Below are positions 44,577 to 56,219 of a DNA stretch of 64,000 nt, one piece after another (position 1 is the first letter of the stretch; the number at the start of each line of letters is the position of its first letter). The notes beneath the pieces are model-generated. The model did no database searches. It worked only from the letters and a program-made list of their open reading frames with translations, and had not been told where the DNA came from. The stretch lies in the NCBI RefSeq assembly GCF_921293095.1, contig NC_060254.1, forward strand, positions 105,734,917 to 105,798,916, in the 5' to 3' direction. This DNA comes from Ischnura elegans. Taxonomy: Eukaryota; Arthropoda; Insecta; Odonata; Coenagrionidae. Position numbers and translations under genes: made by a program.

Positions 44577-44820
44577 ACCCTTTCACACCAGACGTCGTGT
44601 GTGGCCGACAGGCATTTTCATATGCAGAAGATCTGACGTTAGGTATAGCTATCACAGATTTTTCAATGCAGACGACCGGATATATTGGCTCTGGCCGATG
44701 CGAGGGAAGGTAAGTAACCACTGAGGTAGCAATTGTTGGATGCATTCAGGCCCAGCCTGAGACCCAGCTTAGCGAGTCCTTAGGGCCACTCCTTAGCAAC
44801 TATAAGCCGGACCCTTAAAC
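44577..44820. repeat. Dispersed repeat, family 6, copy a
   Basis: Shares GCATTTTCATA, a CTATAGC-type block, AGACCCA(G/A)CTTAG and CCTTAGGGCCACT with 56220-56430. It starts after TTAACCCTTTCACACC, reminiscent of piggyBac-type MITE ends, and a TTAA follows at about 44815, but the ends do not match each other well. Class uncertain. Confidence 0.5.
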
Positions 44821-45526
44821 TCATTTATGATCATCCTCTCTGTAGGAATCTGTTGCGAAATGTTATGTTGTCAATAGTTTTTCCAATGACATATTATGTG
44901 CATACTACAATTTTTTTAATACTTTGAAATGAATCCTTCATTTTGATCAGAGGTTAACTAATTTGTAAACCAAATTTAAGCGTTAAAAATAACAGACATA
45001 CGGACTTATAGCATTATTAACTTATACATATTTACTAACTTTGTTGTTATTAACACAAGAAACACGTTTAAAATTCCACAATGTTTAAAAAATACTAGTT
45101 ATTCTTTTAGAAGATTAAATTATTGAAAATCAAATACAGTGTTTGGTTGAAAAAACACTGGTAACGCAGTAAGTTGACCATGGATTCGTGCTATGATAGG
45201 GATAGAGGGTGTGGTCCAGTGGGTGGGGTAAGGGACGGACGCTAATCGCTGGGTGTTGAGCTGGGTGCCAAAACAGAGGGACAAAAATACCCAGGCAACC
45301 CACCCCCTAAACAGAGCTCCGTACAGAGAGGTTTGAAATATTCTAATGCTACTTGTAGCACGAAAACATTTTCCTATTCTAGCCGCCAGTGCAAAAGGGT
45401 TAAATGAAGATGATAGGTATTCTTGGAAATTAACATGTGCATTGAGGAAATGTTTTTTGAATGAAATGACACTAATACATAAAAAATTTATATTCAGAAA
45501 AATCAAAACAAAAATAGATCTCATAC

Positions 45527-45598
45527 CATTTTGATGATCATCTGGAGGCTAGGGGCAGCTGTCGTTGCCCAAAATTCACACATACTCAGGTGTTATGG
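45527..45598 (-). pseudogene. Block A exon, copy 3 (decayed)
   Basis: 72 nt with acceptor TTTTCAG and donor GTATGA retained, but shortened by 8 nt and with a stop after ITPEYV. A block C fragment (45500-45406) follows closely on the minus strand, showing a scrambled junction. Confidence 0.5.
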
Positions 45599-46302
45599 CT
45601 GAAAATCAATTTACATGATATTCATTAGGAACCATGTTAAAATGTTATTTGAATGATCCACCCTTATCATTATGTATGTTGTTGCTCCTGGAATTTGTTT
45701 TAATAAGTATGATAAATTGCAAGTGCCAATTGTAGCAGAAAGTACCTAACCTTGGGTTGGTATCTAAGGACTTTCCGTCGATGGGAAATGGTGAAAGACC
45801 CAAGGTTGGTACTGGTGGTTACTTCCGGTATTCCCCATTACGGGAAAGTGATATGTAATGTCAAATAAATCTCTCGTATGGTAGGAACTATCAAATAAAT
45901 GCATAGCCATCCAGTGCCAGCTTGCTCATTTAATCTCTATCACCCTCCTGGGCTAAAAATACAACACCAATGACCCTTAAATAAAGACAATAGGTACCTA
46001 CTCTTGGAAATTTATTAGTACCTTGAGGAAAAAATTTTTTTTGCGAAATCATTTGTGTCGTTGGTTTTCAATTCAATTCCATTAATTTCATCATTTTTTA
46101 TTTCAAATTTACATAAATTAAAATCAAAAGTGATGCAATCAAGAATATCCTTGCAGATATGGTCAGTGTTATTTTAAAGCACATAAAAAATATATGTACT
46201 TTGTTAATAACAATATCTGGGTTTTTTTACTGCATAGAAATAAAATGTTACTCCAAGCAAAACAGCATGTATGTATTTCCCTGTTAGTGTTTCTCATATT
46301 AG

Positions 46303-46493
46303 CATTGGCGGATTTCAGAGGGGGGGGGGGGGCACAGGGGCATGTGCACCCTTATACCCTTAAAAATATACAAGATTTTTAATAATGTCCCATTATCATT
46401 GCATTCATTTTGTATTACGAGGCAGCCTAATGCCCCCCCAGATCAAAATCCTTTTCTCGTGCCCCCCAGAGAGAAATCCTGGATCTGCCCCTG
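46303..46493. mobile_element. hAT-type MITE, family 3, 191 bp
   Basis: Left end CATTGGCGGATTTCAGAGG and right end complement of CAGGGGCAGATCCAGGATT. The flanks CATATTAG and CATATTTAG differ by one T. It is the longer relative of the 96-bp element at 28323. The sister units at 42.98 kb and 53.86 kb are uninterrupted at this point. Confidence 0.82.
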
Positions 46494-47215
46494 CATATTT
46501 AGTACATATTTACACTATTATCCAACTAGACCATGTACAATTACTTTTGATAGGTTCTCAAGGTATGCAGAAATATTTTAATACGAGTATCTTTTTTTTG
46601 TTCAGATTTCAAAATTCATTATCATCTCGAAATTCAAAATCATTCATTACTTGTCCCAAAAGTTTCTTAGTACATATCTTGGCTGAAATGTCTTTTTAAT
46701 GTTAAATCACAGGTTTTACAAACATACATATATTTAAAGATGAAACATTGTATTGTCTTGGCTATTGTTTAAATTAAGTTCTCATTAAAAATTTGAGTGT
46801 ACTAATATATTTTCTAACGCTCACTGGGGCATGGTTGCAATTAATTTATTTCAGTACAGAAAGAAAAAAATCATTAACAAACTGCCCTACAATCTATGAC
46901 ATTGTTGTGATACGACATCTGCTATCATCTCAAAAAAGGTAAAAATGGGTGATTGGTCAAATCCACAATTTTAAGAAATTCAAATACAAAAAGAATCTTT
47001 CACCAATTTGAATAAAAATCTTGAATCCATATTCAAAAATCTATATTAAAAAATATTAAAAATTGAAAAGTCCCATCAATTCCCATTCCCTAATAAAGGG
47101 TACTGGAAGAGCATGGCCTTCTATATACAATGAGTTATTAGAGGAAGAAAGCTGGCCATGGCGGGTAAGCTAAGAAGGGGGGCATGGCGGTCATTAAGTT
47201 ATTCAGAGTTACAAA

Positions 47216-47286
47216 ACCTCTAACTAGAAACTCTTTCTCGTAAACAAAAGCTATCATAGCATTAATCAGTTTCTGGAGGAATTTTT
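47216..47286 (-). other. Block B exon-like segment
   Basis: After a TCTGTGGTAG acceptor the minus strand reads KFLQKLINAMIAFVYEKEF then LVRGFV without stops. Related copies at 43870-43935 and 47540-47610 are frameshifted. It lies about 110 bp after block A copy 4, consistent with a short intron. Its exact right end is unclear. Confidence 0.4.
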
Positions 47287-47394
47287 CTACCACAGAAGTG
47301 TATGATTTTGAATTTTTATATATTTGTGTATGGTTGTTAGTGAGGCTAATATATAAAAAATGTGTATCTAGTAAAACAAAAATAGATCCCATAC

Positions 47395-47474
47395 CATTTT
47401 GATGATCCGCTGGAGGCCAGGGGCAGGTGTTAGTCCCCAAATTTTGCGGTTCGACGCATAGTCAGCTGTTATGG
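47395..47474 (-). other. Block A exon, copy 4 (intact splice sites and frame)
   Basis: 80 nt, acceptor GTTTTTCAG, donor GTATGG, frame ITADYASNRKIWGLTPAP then GLQRIIKM. It differs from copy 2 at several residues, so the two have evolved apart while both staying open. Confidence 0.5.
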
Positions 47475-47713
47475 CTGAAAAACAATTTAAATGATATTAA
47501 TGATGATGATAGGAAGTTACAAAAACCTCTTTCGAGAAACTCTTTCTGGTAAAAAAAAAGCAATCATAGCATATAAATCAGTTTCTGAAGGAATTTGTCT
47601 ACCATAAAAGTGTATGATTTTGAAAGTGTATGTATTTGTTTTTTTGCATGAAATGAGACCGTTTTACAAAAAATGTGTACCTAGAAAAATGATAACAAAA
47701 ACAGATCTCATAC

Positions 47714-47795
47714 CATTTTGACGATCTGCCAGAGGCTGGGGGCAGGGGTCATTCCCCTAATTATGCAGTGGACTCGTTCCAGTCACGTGTTATGG
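47714..47795 (-). pseudogene. Block A exon, copy 5 (decayed)
   Basis: 82 nt with acceptor TTTTCCAG and donor GTATGA, but a 2-nt length change breaks the frame between ITRDWNES and IRGMTPAPSLWQIVKM. The Copia element begins about 30 bp to its right. Confidence 0.5.
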
Positions 47796-47823
47796 CTGGA
47801 AAATCAATTTACATGATATTATT

Positions 47824-48026
47824 TGTTGTAAATAGTTACTGGGGGGACGATGGTTTTAGATTCAGGAGGAGTGGTAAATGAACACGACCACACGTGTTGA
47901 ATAACATGGCGAAACTGCAATTTATTAAAAGAACAAACTTCCGGTGAAGAACAAAAAAACAAATGAATACAGTAATACGATAGTTGGGAGATTACCAGCC
48001 ATATTCAAACAAAAACAATCACAACA
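47824..48026 (-). repeat. 3' LTR of the Copia element
   Basis: 203 bp, with no visible difference from 52111-52313. The element reads on the minus strand, so this copy is its 3' end. Confidence 0.92.
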
Positions 48027-48047
48027 CTCTCCCTTAATCTACCAACT

Positions 48048-51000
48048 TTACATTGCATTTTTACAATTAACCATACCCAGAGGAATAATGCACTTGCGGT
48101 GTGCAGTCACATTAAGTGCCTTAGTAAACACATCGGCAATCATTTTTTCAGATTCCATGTAATTGAGGACAACCTTCTTATGCTTAACAAGTTCCCTGAT
48201 GTGATGAAACTTCACTTCTATATGCTGAGTGCGAGCATGCAATCCATTGTCAGAGGCTAATTTTAGTGCACTCTGGTTATCATTCCATAAAAGAATTGGC
48301 CCCTTCCTACCACATAACTCAGAGAGTAACCCCTTCAAGTAAGTGGCCTTCCTACCTGCAGAGTCAATGGCAATATACTCTGCCTCGGTTGAAGACAAGG
48401 CAGTTACACTTTGTTTTTTTTTTACTCTCCCAGCAGATTGGTCCACCAGCAGACACAAAAACATACCCAGTCACTGATTTTCTGTTGACGTCATTAGCAA
48501 ATGACGCATCAACAAAACCACAAACATCCGGATTATTCTCAGTCCTTCGGAATTCTATTCCTGCATCAATTGTTCCTTTTAAATACCTTAACACTCTTTT
48601 CACACACTGCCAGTGTTCATTTCCATAGCAGTTGTTGAACTGGCTGAGGTAATTGGTAGCATAGGATATATCAGGCCTGGTACACACTGATAAATACAGT
48701 AAACTTCCAATCACTTGTTGGTAAGGTACACTATCACACGTTATCGATTCACCCTTGGTCAGTCGAGTGCCAGGAACCATAGGGGTTGACACAGATTTAC
48801 ATTCTGCCATCCCCACCTTACTCAGCAAGTTCAAAATTACCTGTTTTTGGTTCAACTTTACTTTACCATTACCCATTTCTACCCTCATTCCCAGGCAATC
48901 CACGACTGATCCTAAGTCTTTTACCTTAAAACAAGAGTGGAGCTTTTGTTTCAGTTTCTCAGCTTGAACTTCATCATTAAAGAATACAAAAAAGTCATCA
49001 ACATAAACACATATTATAACCATGGATGCACCATCTCTCCAAAAATAAACACAAGGCTCATGTTGAGATTTCTTAAAACCAACACTTAATACGACTTCAT
49101 CCATTCTCTCATACCAGGAACGCGAAGCCTGTTTCAGGCCATAAATGGCCTTCTTTAACTTATACACTTTACTTGCATCTGAAACAAAACCTTCCGGTTG
49201 GTACATGAAAATGTCTTCACTTAGTGAACCATTCAAAAAGGCTGTGGAAACATCCAAGTGATGTACATGCAAACCATGAGCAACAGCAATTGAAAAACAC
49301 AATCGTAAGGTATCATGTCTCACCACAGGAGCAAAAGTGTCAAGATAATCAATACCATAACGCTGAGAGAAACCCTTAGCTACCAGGCGAGCCTTATACT
49401 TGTCCACTTCTCCCTCCCCATTCCGCTTCAATTTAAAAACCCATTTGCATTGCACTATATTTCCACCCTTAGGTCTGTCTACAAGATCCCACACATCGTT
49501 TTCCTGAAAAGAACTGATCTCTCTTTCCATAGCTTCTTTCCAATGAATTTTATCAGTACCATTTAATGCCTCGGTAACTGATGTAGGTTCTACCTTTTCA
49601 TCACATGCTAAATATAACTCAAAACCAGGAAATTCCTTCCTTTGCCTTTCCCTCATAGGATACCTCCTTTCACCTTCATCGACATTATTTCCAGGATTTA
49701 TTTGCACCTCATTTGCTTCCGCAAAAGACAGATTTTCAATATCATTCTCTGCTCCATGAATGTGATTGACATTGGCATTTGTTTCACTCTGACAATGAAC
49801 ATCATCACTGACATTACACACTGAAGTAAATGGCAAATCATCATCTAAGTTTACAGGCACAGGCATACTGAAAGAACCCTTCTTCCCTTTACCAATAGCC
49901 TTAATTGCAGTGAAACTATTTTCAATGAATTTAACATCACGAGCAACAAGAATTTCTCTCGGGTTTTCAGGATTAAGCAAACGATACCCCTTGGAAGCTG
50001 AAGAGTAACCCACAAAGACCATTTTCTTGCTCCTAGGATTTAGTTTATCCCCCCTTATTTCCTCAGGGATTAGAGCATATGCATCAGAACCAAACACCCT
50101 GAGCTGATCATAGCTGACTTTCTTACCTGACCACAGGACCTCAGGGACATTGTCAGGGACACTCCTGTGGGGGCTTCTGTTTAATAAGTACACAGCAGTG
50201 TTAGCTGCTTCTGCCCACATCTCCTTAGGACTTCCTGCGTGAAAGAGCATGCATCGCACTTTCTCCAGAATGGTGCGATTCAGTCTCTCTGCTACACCAT
50301 TTTGCTGTGGAGTATACCTTACAGTTCTCTGATGTGTGATTCCTCTGCTTTTAAAGAAATTCTGTAACTCATCACTCAAGAACTCAGTTCCATTATCAGA
50401 CCTGAAAATTTTCAACCTTTTACCAGTTACATTTTCAGCCATATTTACAAAATCAATCACTCTCTGCTTGGTTTCAGACTTGCTCTTTAAGAAATAAACA
50501 GTCGTTCTGCGAGAGAAATCATCTATCAAAGTAAGAATGTACCTTGACCCACTCCATGACTTTACATTAGAACCAAAATCACACAGATCAGAGTGAACAA
50601 GACCTAGTACCTCATCTGCCCTAGTACCTCCTTCCTTAGGAAAAGGATTTCTGTGCTGTTTTCCAAGAACACAAGCATTACAATCATCAGCAGGTTCATA
50701 CTTGAAATCAATGCAATCACTTAATTTATCCCGCAACAATATCATATTTTGCATACCCAAATGACCCATTCTTTGATGCCACAATTCATAATCATTAATA
50801 TTGCACACAAATGCCCGCTTTGATTTAACATCCAAACGGTATAACCCATTACTCGTTCTACTTGCAGTAGCTAGTTCTGTACCATTACAGACAAAGTCAT
50901 CATCATACATTTTACAACCCTTTTTATCATAAACAACAGTGATCCCTTTGTCGGCAACTTGACTTACAGAAATCAAATTTTCTTTCAATCCAGGAACATG

Positions 51001-52053
51001 CACAACATGTTTAAGTTCACAAATGTGATCACTTACATTTAGGTTCACAGATCCAACACCTCTGCTTTTAAGCTTACCGTTATTTCCGACAGTAATCTCA
51101 ATATGACTGTCAACGTCACGACAATAATCATGCATACGGTCTTCATGGGGTGACATATGCACGGATGCTCCGGAATCTACAAACCAATCTGAGTCACACG
51201 ATGCAGCCGACAGGGCACACAGAAGACTTCTCAGCGGTTTCCTATTTTCTCCTTTCTTCTCTCCCTTAACCTCGGCTCTGTTCTCGTTCGGATCCCTCTT
51301 CTTCTGCGACTGCGGGCATTGTGTTTTAAGATGCCCCTTTTCACCACAGTTCCAGCACTTCCACGCCTTCACAACTGATGAACTCCCAGCCATGGTCGAA
51401 GAGTTGTACTTCTTGCCCTTGGAATACAGGGCAGTGGTTTCGGGAACACTCGCATTTTGACCGGCACTCACGCTCTTCCGGTAGCTTTCGTCTAGCAAAA
51501 TCGTCTTCACACGATCCAAATTTAAGACATTCTCCCCACTCGTGATGGCCATGACAAGATTGTCATACGAATTTGGCAGCCCCTGAAGCAACATTGCTGC
51601 AACAAAGTTTTCCGCCATCGGCTCACCGATACCCTCGAGCTTGTGTGCCAACATTATCACCTCGCTGATATAAGTGTCCATGGTTTCAAACTTTTCGAGC
51701 CTCATTTGGCACATAGAACGAAGCAGGGATACATACCGCCACTTGCCTTTATCCTCATATGCCTTGGATAAAGCATTCCAGGCATCCTTTGCCGTTTTAG
51801 CTGGCCTTACATGGGGATATACCACAGGCTGCACCATAAGGCAAATGTCTGCTAAAGCTTTCTCGTCCCTACGTTCTTTACCTTCGCCATTATCACTTCC
51901 CTGGACACAACTCCACAATCCATTACGACGTAAATAGTTCGTCATCGCGAACGACCAGTCATAATAGTTTTCCCGCCCAACGAGTTTTTCGAAACCATAC
52001 GCCTGCGAAGTGACCTGAGATTCTTGCATCTTTGCTACCACACGGTTTACCAC
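48048..52053 (-). CDS. Copia gag-pol coding region (fossil, about one break)
   Basis: In minus-strand order: a Gag region with the UBN2/retrotran-gag type helical domain; a CCHC zinc knuckle (CWNCGEKGHLKTQC); a protease with DWFVDSGASVHM; an integrase with the H-H-C-C finger (LWHQRMGHLGMQN) and DDE core (SDNGTEF, PQQNGVAERLNR); a Copia-type reverse transcriptase (CKWVFKLKRNGEGEVDKYKA, YVDDFF); and RNase H (SSTEAEY). The protease-integrase-RT-RNase H order defines Ty1/Copia. Total length fits a family polyprotein of about 1,350-1,400 residues. Confidence 0.93.
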
Positions 52054-52095
52054 AAAAATAAAGAAATCTGAATTCAGCAGCGCAGTGGAAAGTGC

Positions 52096-52110
52096 GCTGG
52101 GCCCATAACC
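52096..52110 (-). promoter_or_regulatory. Primer-binding site of the Copia element
   Basis: Minus-strand GGTTATGGGCCCAGC directly follows the 5' LTR. It is complementary to an internal part of initiator tRNA-Met, as known for copia. Confidence 0.85.
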
Positions 52111-52313
52111 TGTTGTAAATAGTTACTGGGGGGACGATGGTTTTAGATTCAGGAGGAGTGGTAAATGAACACGACCACACGTGTTGAATAACATGGCGAA
52201 ACTGCAATTTATTAAAAGAACAAACTTCCGGTGAAGAACAAAAAAACAAATGAATACAGTAATACGATAGTTGGGAGATTACCAGCCATATTCAAACAAA
52301 AACAATCACAACA
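52111..52313 (-). repeat. 5' LTR of the Copia element
   Basis: 203 bp, matching the other LTR throughout. The TTATT duplication follows at 52314-52318. Confidence 0.92.
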
Positions 52314-52318
52314 TTATT

Positions 52319-54099
52319 TAGAAATCAGCTTTAATTGAACTATGGATGATCTACCCTCATTATAACTTATATTATTGCTCCGGGAATTTTTTATAAATAG
52401 CATGAAAAATTGCTTATGCCAAATGGCCTATAAATAGAGGTCCGTGGAAGACGTTTTATTTTTTGCTAAAATTCATTTTTAAACCATGTGATTTTTATGT
52501 TATAGAAAATCTTGGCGGTGTTTTATAATGCTACCATTTTTCCACATTTTTAGCCATTTATTTTATGGTACACGTTTCATGAATACTAATACTTTTATTA
52601 AGCATTTTACATAACATTTAACACAATTTCGATTGTACAAAATTTCTGATAAAACTAAATGAAGGAAATGGTAAGTATGTAGTATTGGCATATACGATCA
52701 GCTAATGGCAAATCCCCACTCCCTAATATATGTCTATACTTGGAGAGCCATTCCAGAATGTTTGGATTGTCAAGTTTCTCTACACTAAATAAAGCCTTTA
52801 AAAATGCTTCAGCAGTAGCGACAAGTTCCTCCTTCGCTTTCTTTGACTGAGTGACTGTGTGTTCAAATTCTTTAATTGCAAACTTAGCACAGTAAAATGT
52901 GCTCTGTCTTTCACAAAAAATCCTTCTGAGTTGAATTCACTTACCCTGGTATGAGCAGTAGCACTAGATTTTGGAATTCGTTTCCATCGTTCGATATTTA
53001 AAGCTGGAACCACGATAAATAACAGTCCAACCGCAAAACACAACCTCTCATAATGGTGTTTTCAAACTGAGTGCTGGGTAATTACGGTATTACCGTAGTA
53101 CTGTATAACTTACAAATTGGCCAAAATATTTCATGTCGTGGGTTCTCTTTCGATACCCCTCACCCAGGTGTTGAGGGAAGGTAGGACATGCAGCTAGATA
53201 CAACAAAATCGCTTAGTTTTGATTACAGCTGTTGTCAGTCGGCCAGGAAAGGCAGTGAAATAAGTACATGTAACTCAAAATAATTGGATTCATAGAAACG
53301 GGAAAAATTATTTCCCATTTATCAATCCTAAAACATGTAGAATGAGGCTTTCTCACCCGAAGAAATAGATGTTAGATTTGGCCAATGTCAAAATGCTTTC
53401 TTTTTGCATTGAAGCTCAGTGGAGATCCGAATATCCGACCGCTTACAAGGAGAACCCCTCTCCTCCTGTCCTTTCTGTTCCTACCTTCCCTTCCCCAAAT
53501 GCTAGCACTTTGTGCCTTCAAATAACTATCCGTGTGTATGGATGTCTTTCAATGAATCGAATCGCTCAGTTGACGGGATGGCACCGTTAACGGTCGCCTT
53601 GGTCACCACGACACCCATTTCAATGTGGCCCAGCAGTGCACCGTTCACGGCGTGAAATACAGGCAGTGCTACAGAGAGGCCGCTTTCTGAAGAAATGACT
53701 CTTTGCAATCAATAATTTCCCTGCAGATATTATCAGTGTTATTTGAAAGCACATAAAAACTATACTATGTTAATACCAATATTTGGAGTTATTTTTTCTG
53801 CATTCAAATCAAGTTAAACAAAACAGCATGAATATCCCTGTTAGTGTTTCTCATATTAGTACATGTCTACATTACGAGAGGGGACCTAACGGTTGAGAGA
53901 GGGATCTGCTTTTCCCGTAAAGGGTTCCAAGCAGTGATATTTTCTGAGTCAGTGTGAGAATCCTGGTCGCCTCTGAGTGCATCTGTTTGTCTTTGGGATT
54001 TTTTTGGTTAATCAACTTTTTCCGATAGAGCGAAAAGGTGTGATGGCTGACTGGCGGGGTGGACATGCGGCAGTGAAGTTTATTTTATTTATTTTTTTT
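52319..54099. other. Array remnant and unassigned DNA
   Basis: 52319-52440 continues the array unit interrupted by Copia (TAGAAATCAGCTTTAATTG). 53715-53875 again matches array blocks (TATCAGTGTTATTTGAAAGC, CCCTGTTAGTGTTTCTCAT). Between them, 52440-53700 shows no supported gene. Confidence 0.45.
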
Positions 54100-54103
54100 T
54101 GTA

Positions 54104-54745
54104 GGGGAAAACTCCTGCAGAAACTCTAGTGATGCTTAAAACTGCTTTTGGGAATAGTAATCTAAGTAAAGCACGTGTCTACGACTGGTTTTCGCATCTC
54201 AACAATGGACAGATGTCGATTGATGACCATCCTCATTAAGGGCACCCGTCAACATCAAGAACGGACGGCAATGTTGCAAAAATCCACTCCCTCATTCAAA
54301 AAGATCGTTGCCGAACCATAGAAGAACTTTATAGGTATTTTGCAGAGGTTAAGGGAAACTATCCGGAAAAAAAGGGCTGATCTTTGGCACACAGGTGATT
54401 GGTTCTTCCACCATGACAACGTACCCGCCCACACCGCGATGTCCATGAAGTGGTTTTTGACAAAAAAAGGCATCACGCCAATCGTTCACCCCCACTTTTC
54501 ACCAGATATTGCCACCTGTTACTCTCTCTACTTCCTAGACTGAAAAGGGATATTAACGGAAAAGGTTTTGGGACGGTAGGTGAAGTAAAACAAAAATCGG
54601 TGAAAGGCCGAAAGAACATTGATTTTAATGAATTAAAAAATTGTTTTGAAGTTTCGAAGTAACGATTAGATGAATGAATGTGTTGCAGTCAATGAGGATT
54701 ACTTGGAAGGTGATAAAAATTTATAGAGAAAATATTGATTAATGA
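54104..54745 (+). mobile_element. mariner transposon remnant, internally deleted
   Basis: The plus strand begins with the N-terminal helix-turn-helix of a mariner transposase (GKTPAETLVMLKTAFG, then SKARVYDWFSHLNNG) and has one stop in the linker. It then jumps, with a frame change at about 54338, to the catalytic part (ETIRKKRADLWHTGDWFF, HHDNVPAHTA, SPDIATCY). The region of the first catalytic Asp is deleted. The second Asp is present, and the third position of the DD34D triad (normally the Asp after P-C) is Tyr. The C-terminal tail (ELKNCFEVSK, stop, RLDEC, EDYLEGDK) is recognisable. Terminal inverted repeats were not found. Confidence 0.75.
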
Positions 54746-55167
54746 AAAAGTTACTGCGCAATTCCCGTTATTTTTGGCTCCCCTCATGTATTATCCAACT
54801 AGACCATTCACAATTACTCTTGATGGGAACTCTATGCAGATATTTTTTATTATGAGCACCTTATTTGGGTCAGATTTCAAAACTCACAATCATCTTGAAC
54901 TACAAACTATTCATTTCTTATCCCTAAAAGATGTCTTAGTATGAGGGCTGGAATGTCTTTTTGAATGTCACATTACGGGTTTTACAAATATATGTATCTA
55001 AAGATGAGGTATTAAAATCTCAGGGAAATATTTAAATAAAGTTCACTTCAAAAACTTCAATGCACTAATATGCTAATATACTAGTATGTTTTATTACGCT
55101 CACAGGGAATGGTTGCATGTAACTTGCTCTCCTAGATTTTAGTGACAAGATTAAACAGTGGCATTTA

Positions 55168-55218
55168 CCAGGACCTACGTCACCCTGGGCTTCCCAGGCA
55201 ACTACCCAGGGTGGCGTA
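55168..55218. repeat. Facing inverted repeats, 15-bp arms
   Basis: CTACGTCACCCTGGG and CCCAGGGTGGCGTAG face each other across about 20 bp, with one mismatch. The right arm resembles a hAT terminus (CAGGGTGGCGTAGCTAGG). It may be two abutting element ends. Confidence 0.5.
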
Positions 55219-55553
55219 GCTAGGGGGCAACCAAATGCCCCAACAGCAAAATTAAATTGTTTTCCAATTTTAAAATTTTTTATTTTTTATTCTATCTCAT
55301 GGTGTAAATTTATTTTTATTTTTGCGGAAGAAAAGGTAGACTTTGTGAAAAAAAACTCATAAAGTTTCATGGCTATTATCCATGTATATAATAAAAATAT
55401 ATCACTGTCACTCATATTATGTTGGTTCTTGAAAAATATAAGTCTATTAAACTATTTGGATTAAAATGTTCTTATTACCTCCGAAAATGCTCTCTGGTAT
55501 TCTTTTTAACAAAAAATGTACACTGCATTATACACAAAAGAGGTGATGCTACA

Positions 55554-55873
55554 CAGTGGCTCAGGGAGGGGTCAGGCTTTGGAGGATAGACCCCTTCCGC
55601 CCCGAATACAGAGAAATTTTTTAATTCATTTCATTTTACTTACTTAATTGCATTGATATTAATTATGGAAAAGTGTAAGGATCGATAGAATATCCCTGAG
55701 AAAGCTGTAAACCTCACCATTTTGAACCATTTACATATCTTAAAATTTTCTGGGGGAGGTCCCAGCACCACCGGCTTACAATGGCAGGCATTCCATACCA
55801 TCCAGATCCCACAGCATTGATTGTCCCCTGTAAAATTCCCCTGTCCTTAATTCCTAGCTGTACCCCTTTCCCT
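55554..55873 (+). mobile_element. hAT-type MITE, family 1, copy c
   Basis: Starts CAGTGGCTCAGGGAGGGG and is co-linear with copies a and b (ACAGAGAAATTTTTTAATTC, CATTTTGAACCATTTA, TTCCTAGCTG). The target duplication is no longer visible, so this is an old insertion. The right end is approximate. Confidence 0.7.
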
Positions 55874-55875
55874 GG

Positions 55876-56219
55876 ACCACTTAATTGGTATACATAATTG
55901 AGTGGTATTCCATACCAAACCCCCCTTAGTAGGGCAACACAACAGCAGTTTGCTCTGCGTTTTCCCTTGAGCGGGCCCTGGTATTGATGTACAAGTCATT
56001 TATATTTTGACCGTAACAAAGATAAGAGTGCTATCCACAAGCATTCTTGTTCTTTTCCGAATCCAATCAATTCCGCATTACAATATTTGAGTGCTCCAAT
56101 TTTGGGGATTTGATGGATTTTAGGGTGTTTGCAGATTATAAAGCATACAAGCCTCAAAGTCTCAAAGTCTGGATCTACAGGCTTTATAGTTGTGTTCGCT
56201 AGTTTCCTTGTGTTCACCC
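55876..56219. other. Unassigned DNA
   Basis: Nothing supportable. A 73-codon minus-strand frame at 55996-56217 shows no motif. Confidence 0.35.

Larger units (their letters stand above)
47824..52313 (-). mobile_element. Ty1/Copia LTR retrotransposon, nearly whole and very young
   Basis: Two 203-bp LTRs (47824-48026 and 52111-52313, TGTTG...CAACA) appear identical and are flanked by a perfect 5-bp duplication TTATT. On the minus strand the 5' LTR is followed at once by GGTTATGGGCCCAGC, the internal initiator tRNA-Met primer site used by Drosophila copia. The coding region between holds gag, protease, integrase, reverse transcriptase and RNase H in Copia order. It seems broken about once. It lies inside the exon array, and the sister unit at 43.77 kb keeps the empty site. 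Confidence 0.95.
42390..55130 (-). repeat. Irregular tandem array of minus-strand exon-like modules
   Basis: Several blocks recur. Block A is an 80-nt exon (five copies). Block C is a membrane-segment module (42692-42870, 45406-45500, 45985-46190, partly 53715-53760). Block D is at 43600-43740, 46515-46760 and 54785-55110, and block B at 43870-43935, 47216-47290 and 47540-47610. Flanking intron-like DNA repeats with them (TTAAATGATATTCATTAG, CCCTGTTAGTGTTTCTCATATTAG). The arrangement is an unequal tandem duplication of a multi-exon segment read on the minus strand in the order C, A, B. Later insertions (two MITEs, Copia, mariner) account for unequal unit lengths. The protein family was not recognised. 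Confidence 0.7.

Noticed and set aside
53526-53708. 60-codon minus-strand frame in a GC-richer patch
   Set aside because: No motif; it lies between array remnants and shows no repeat ends or splice sites.
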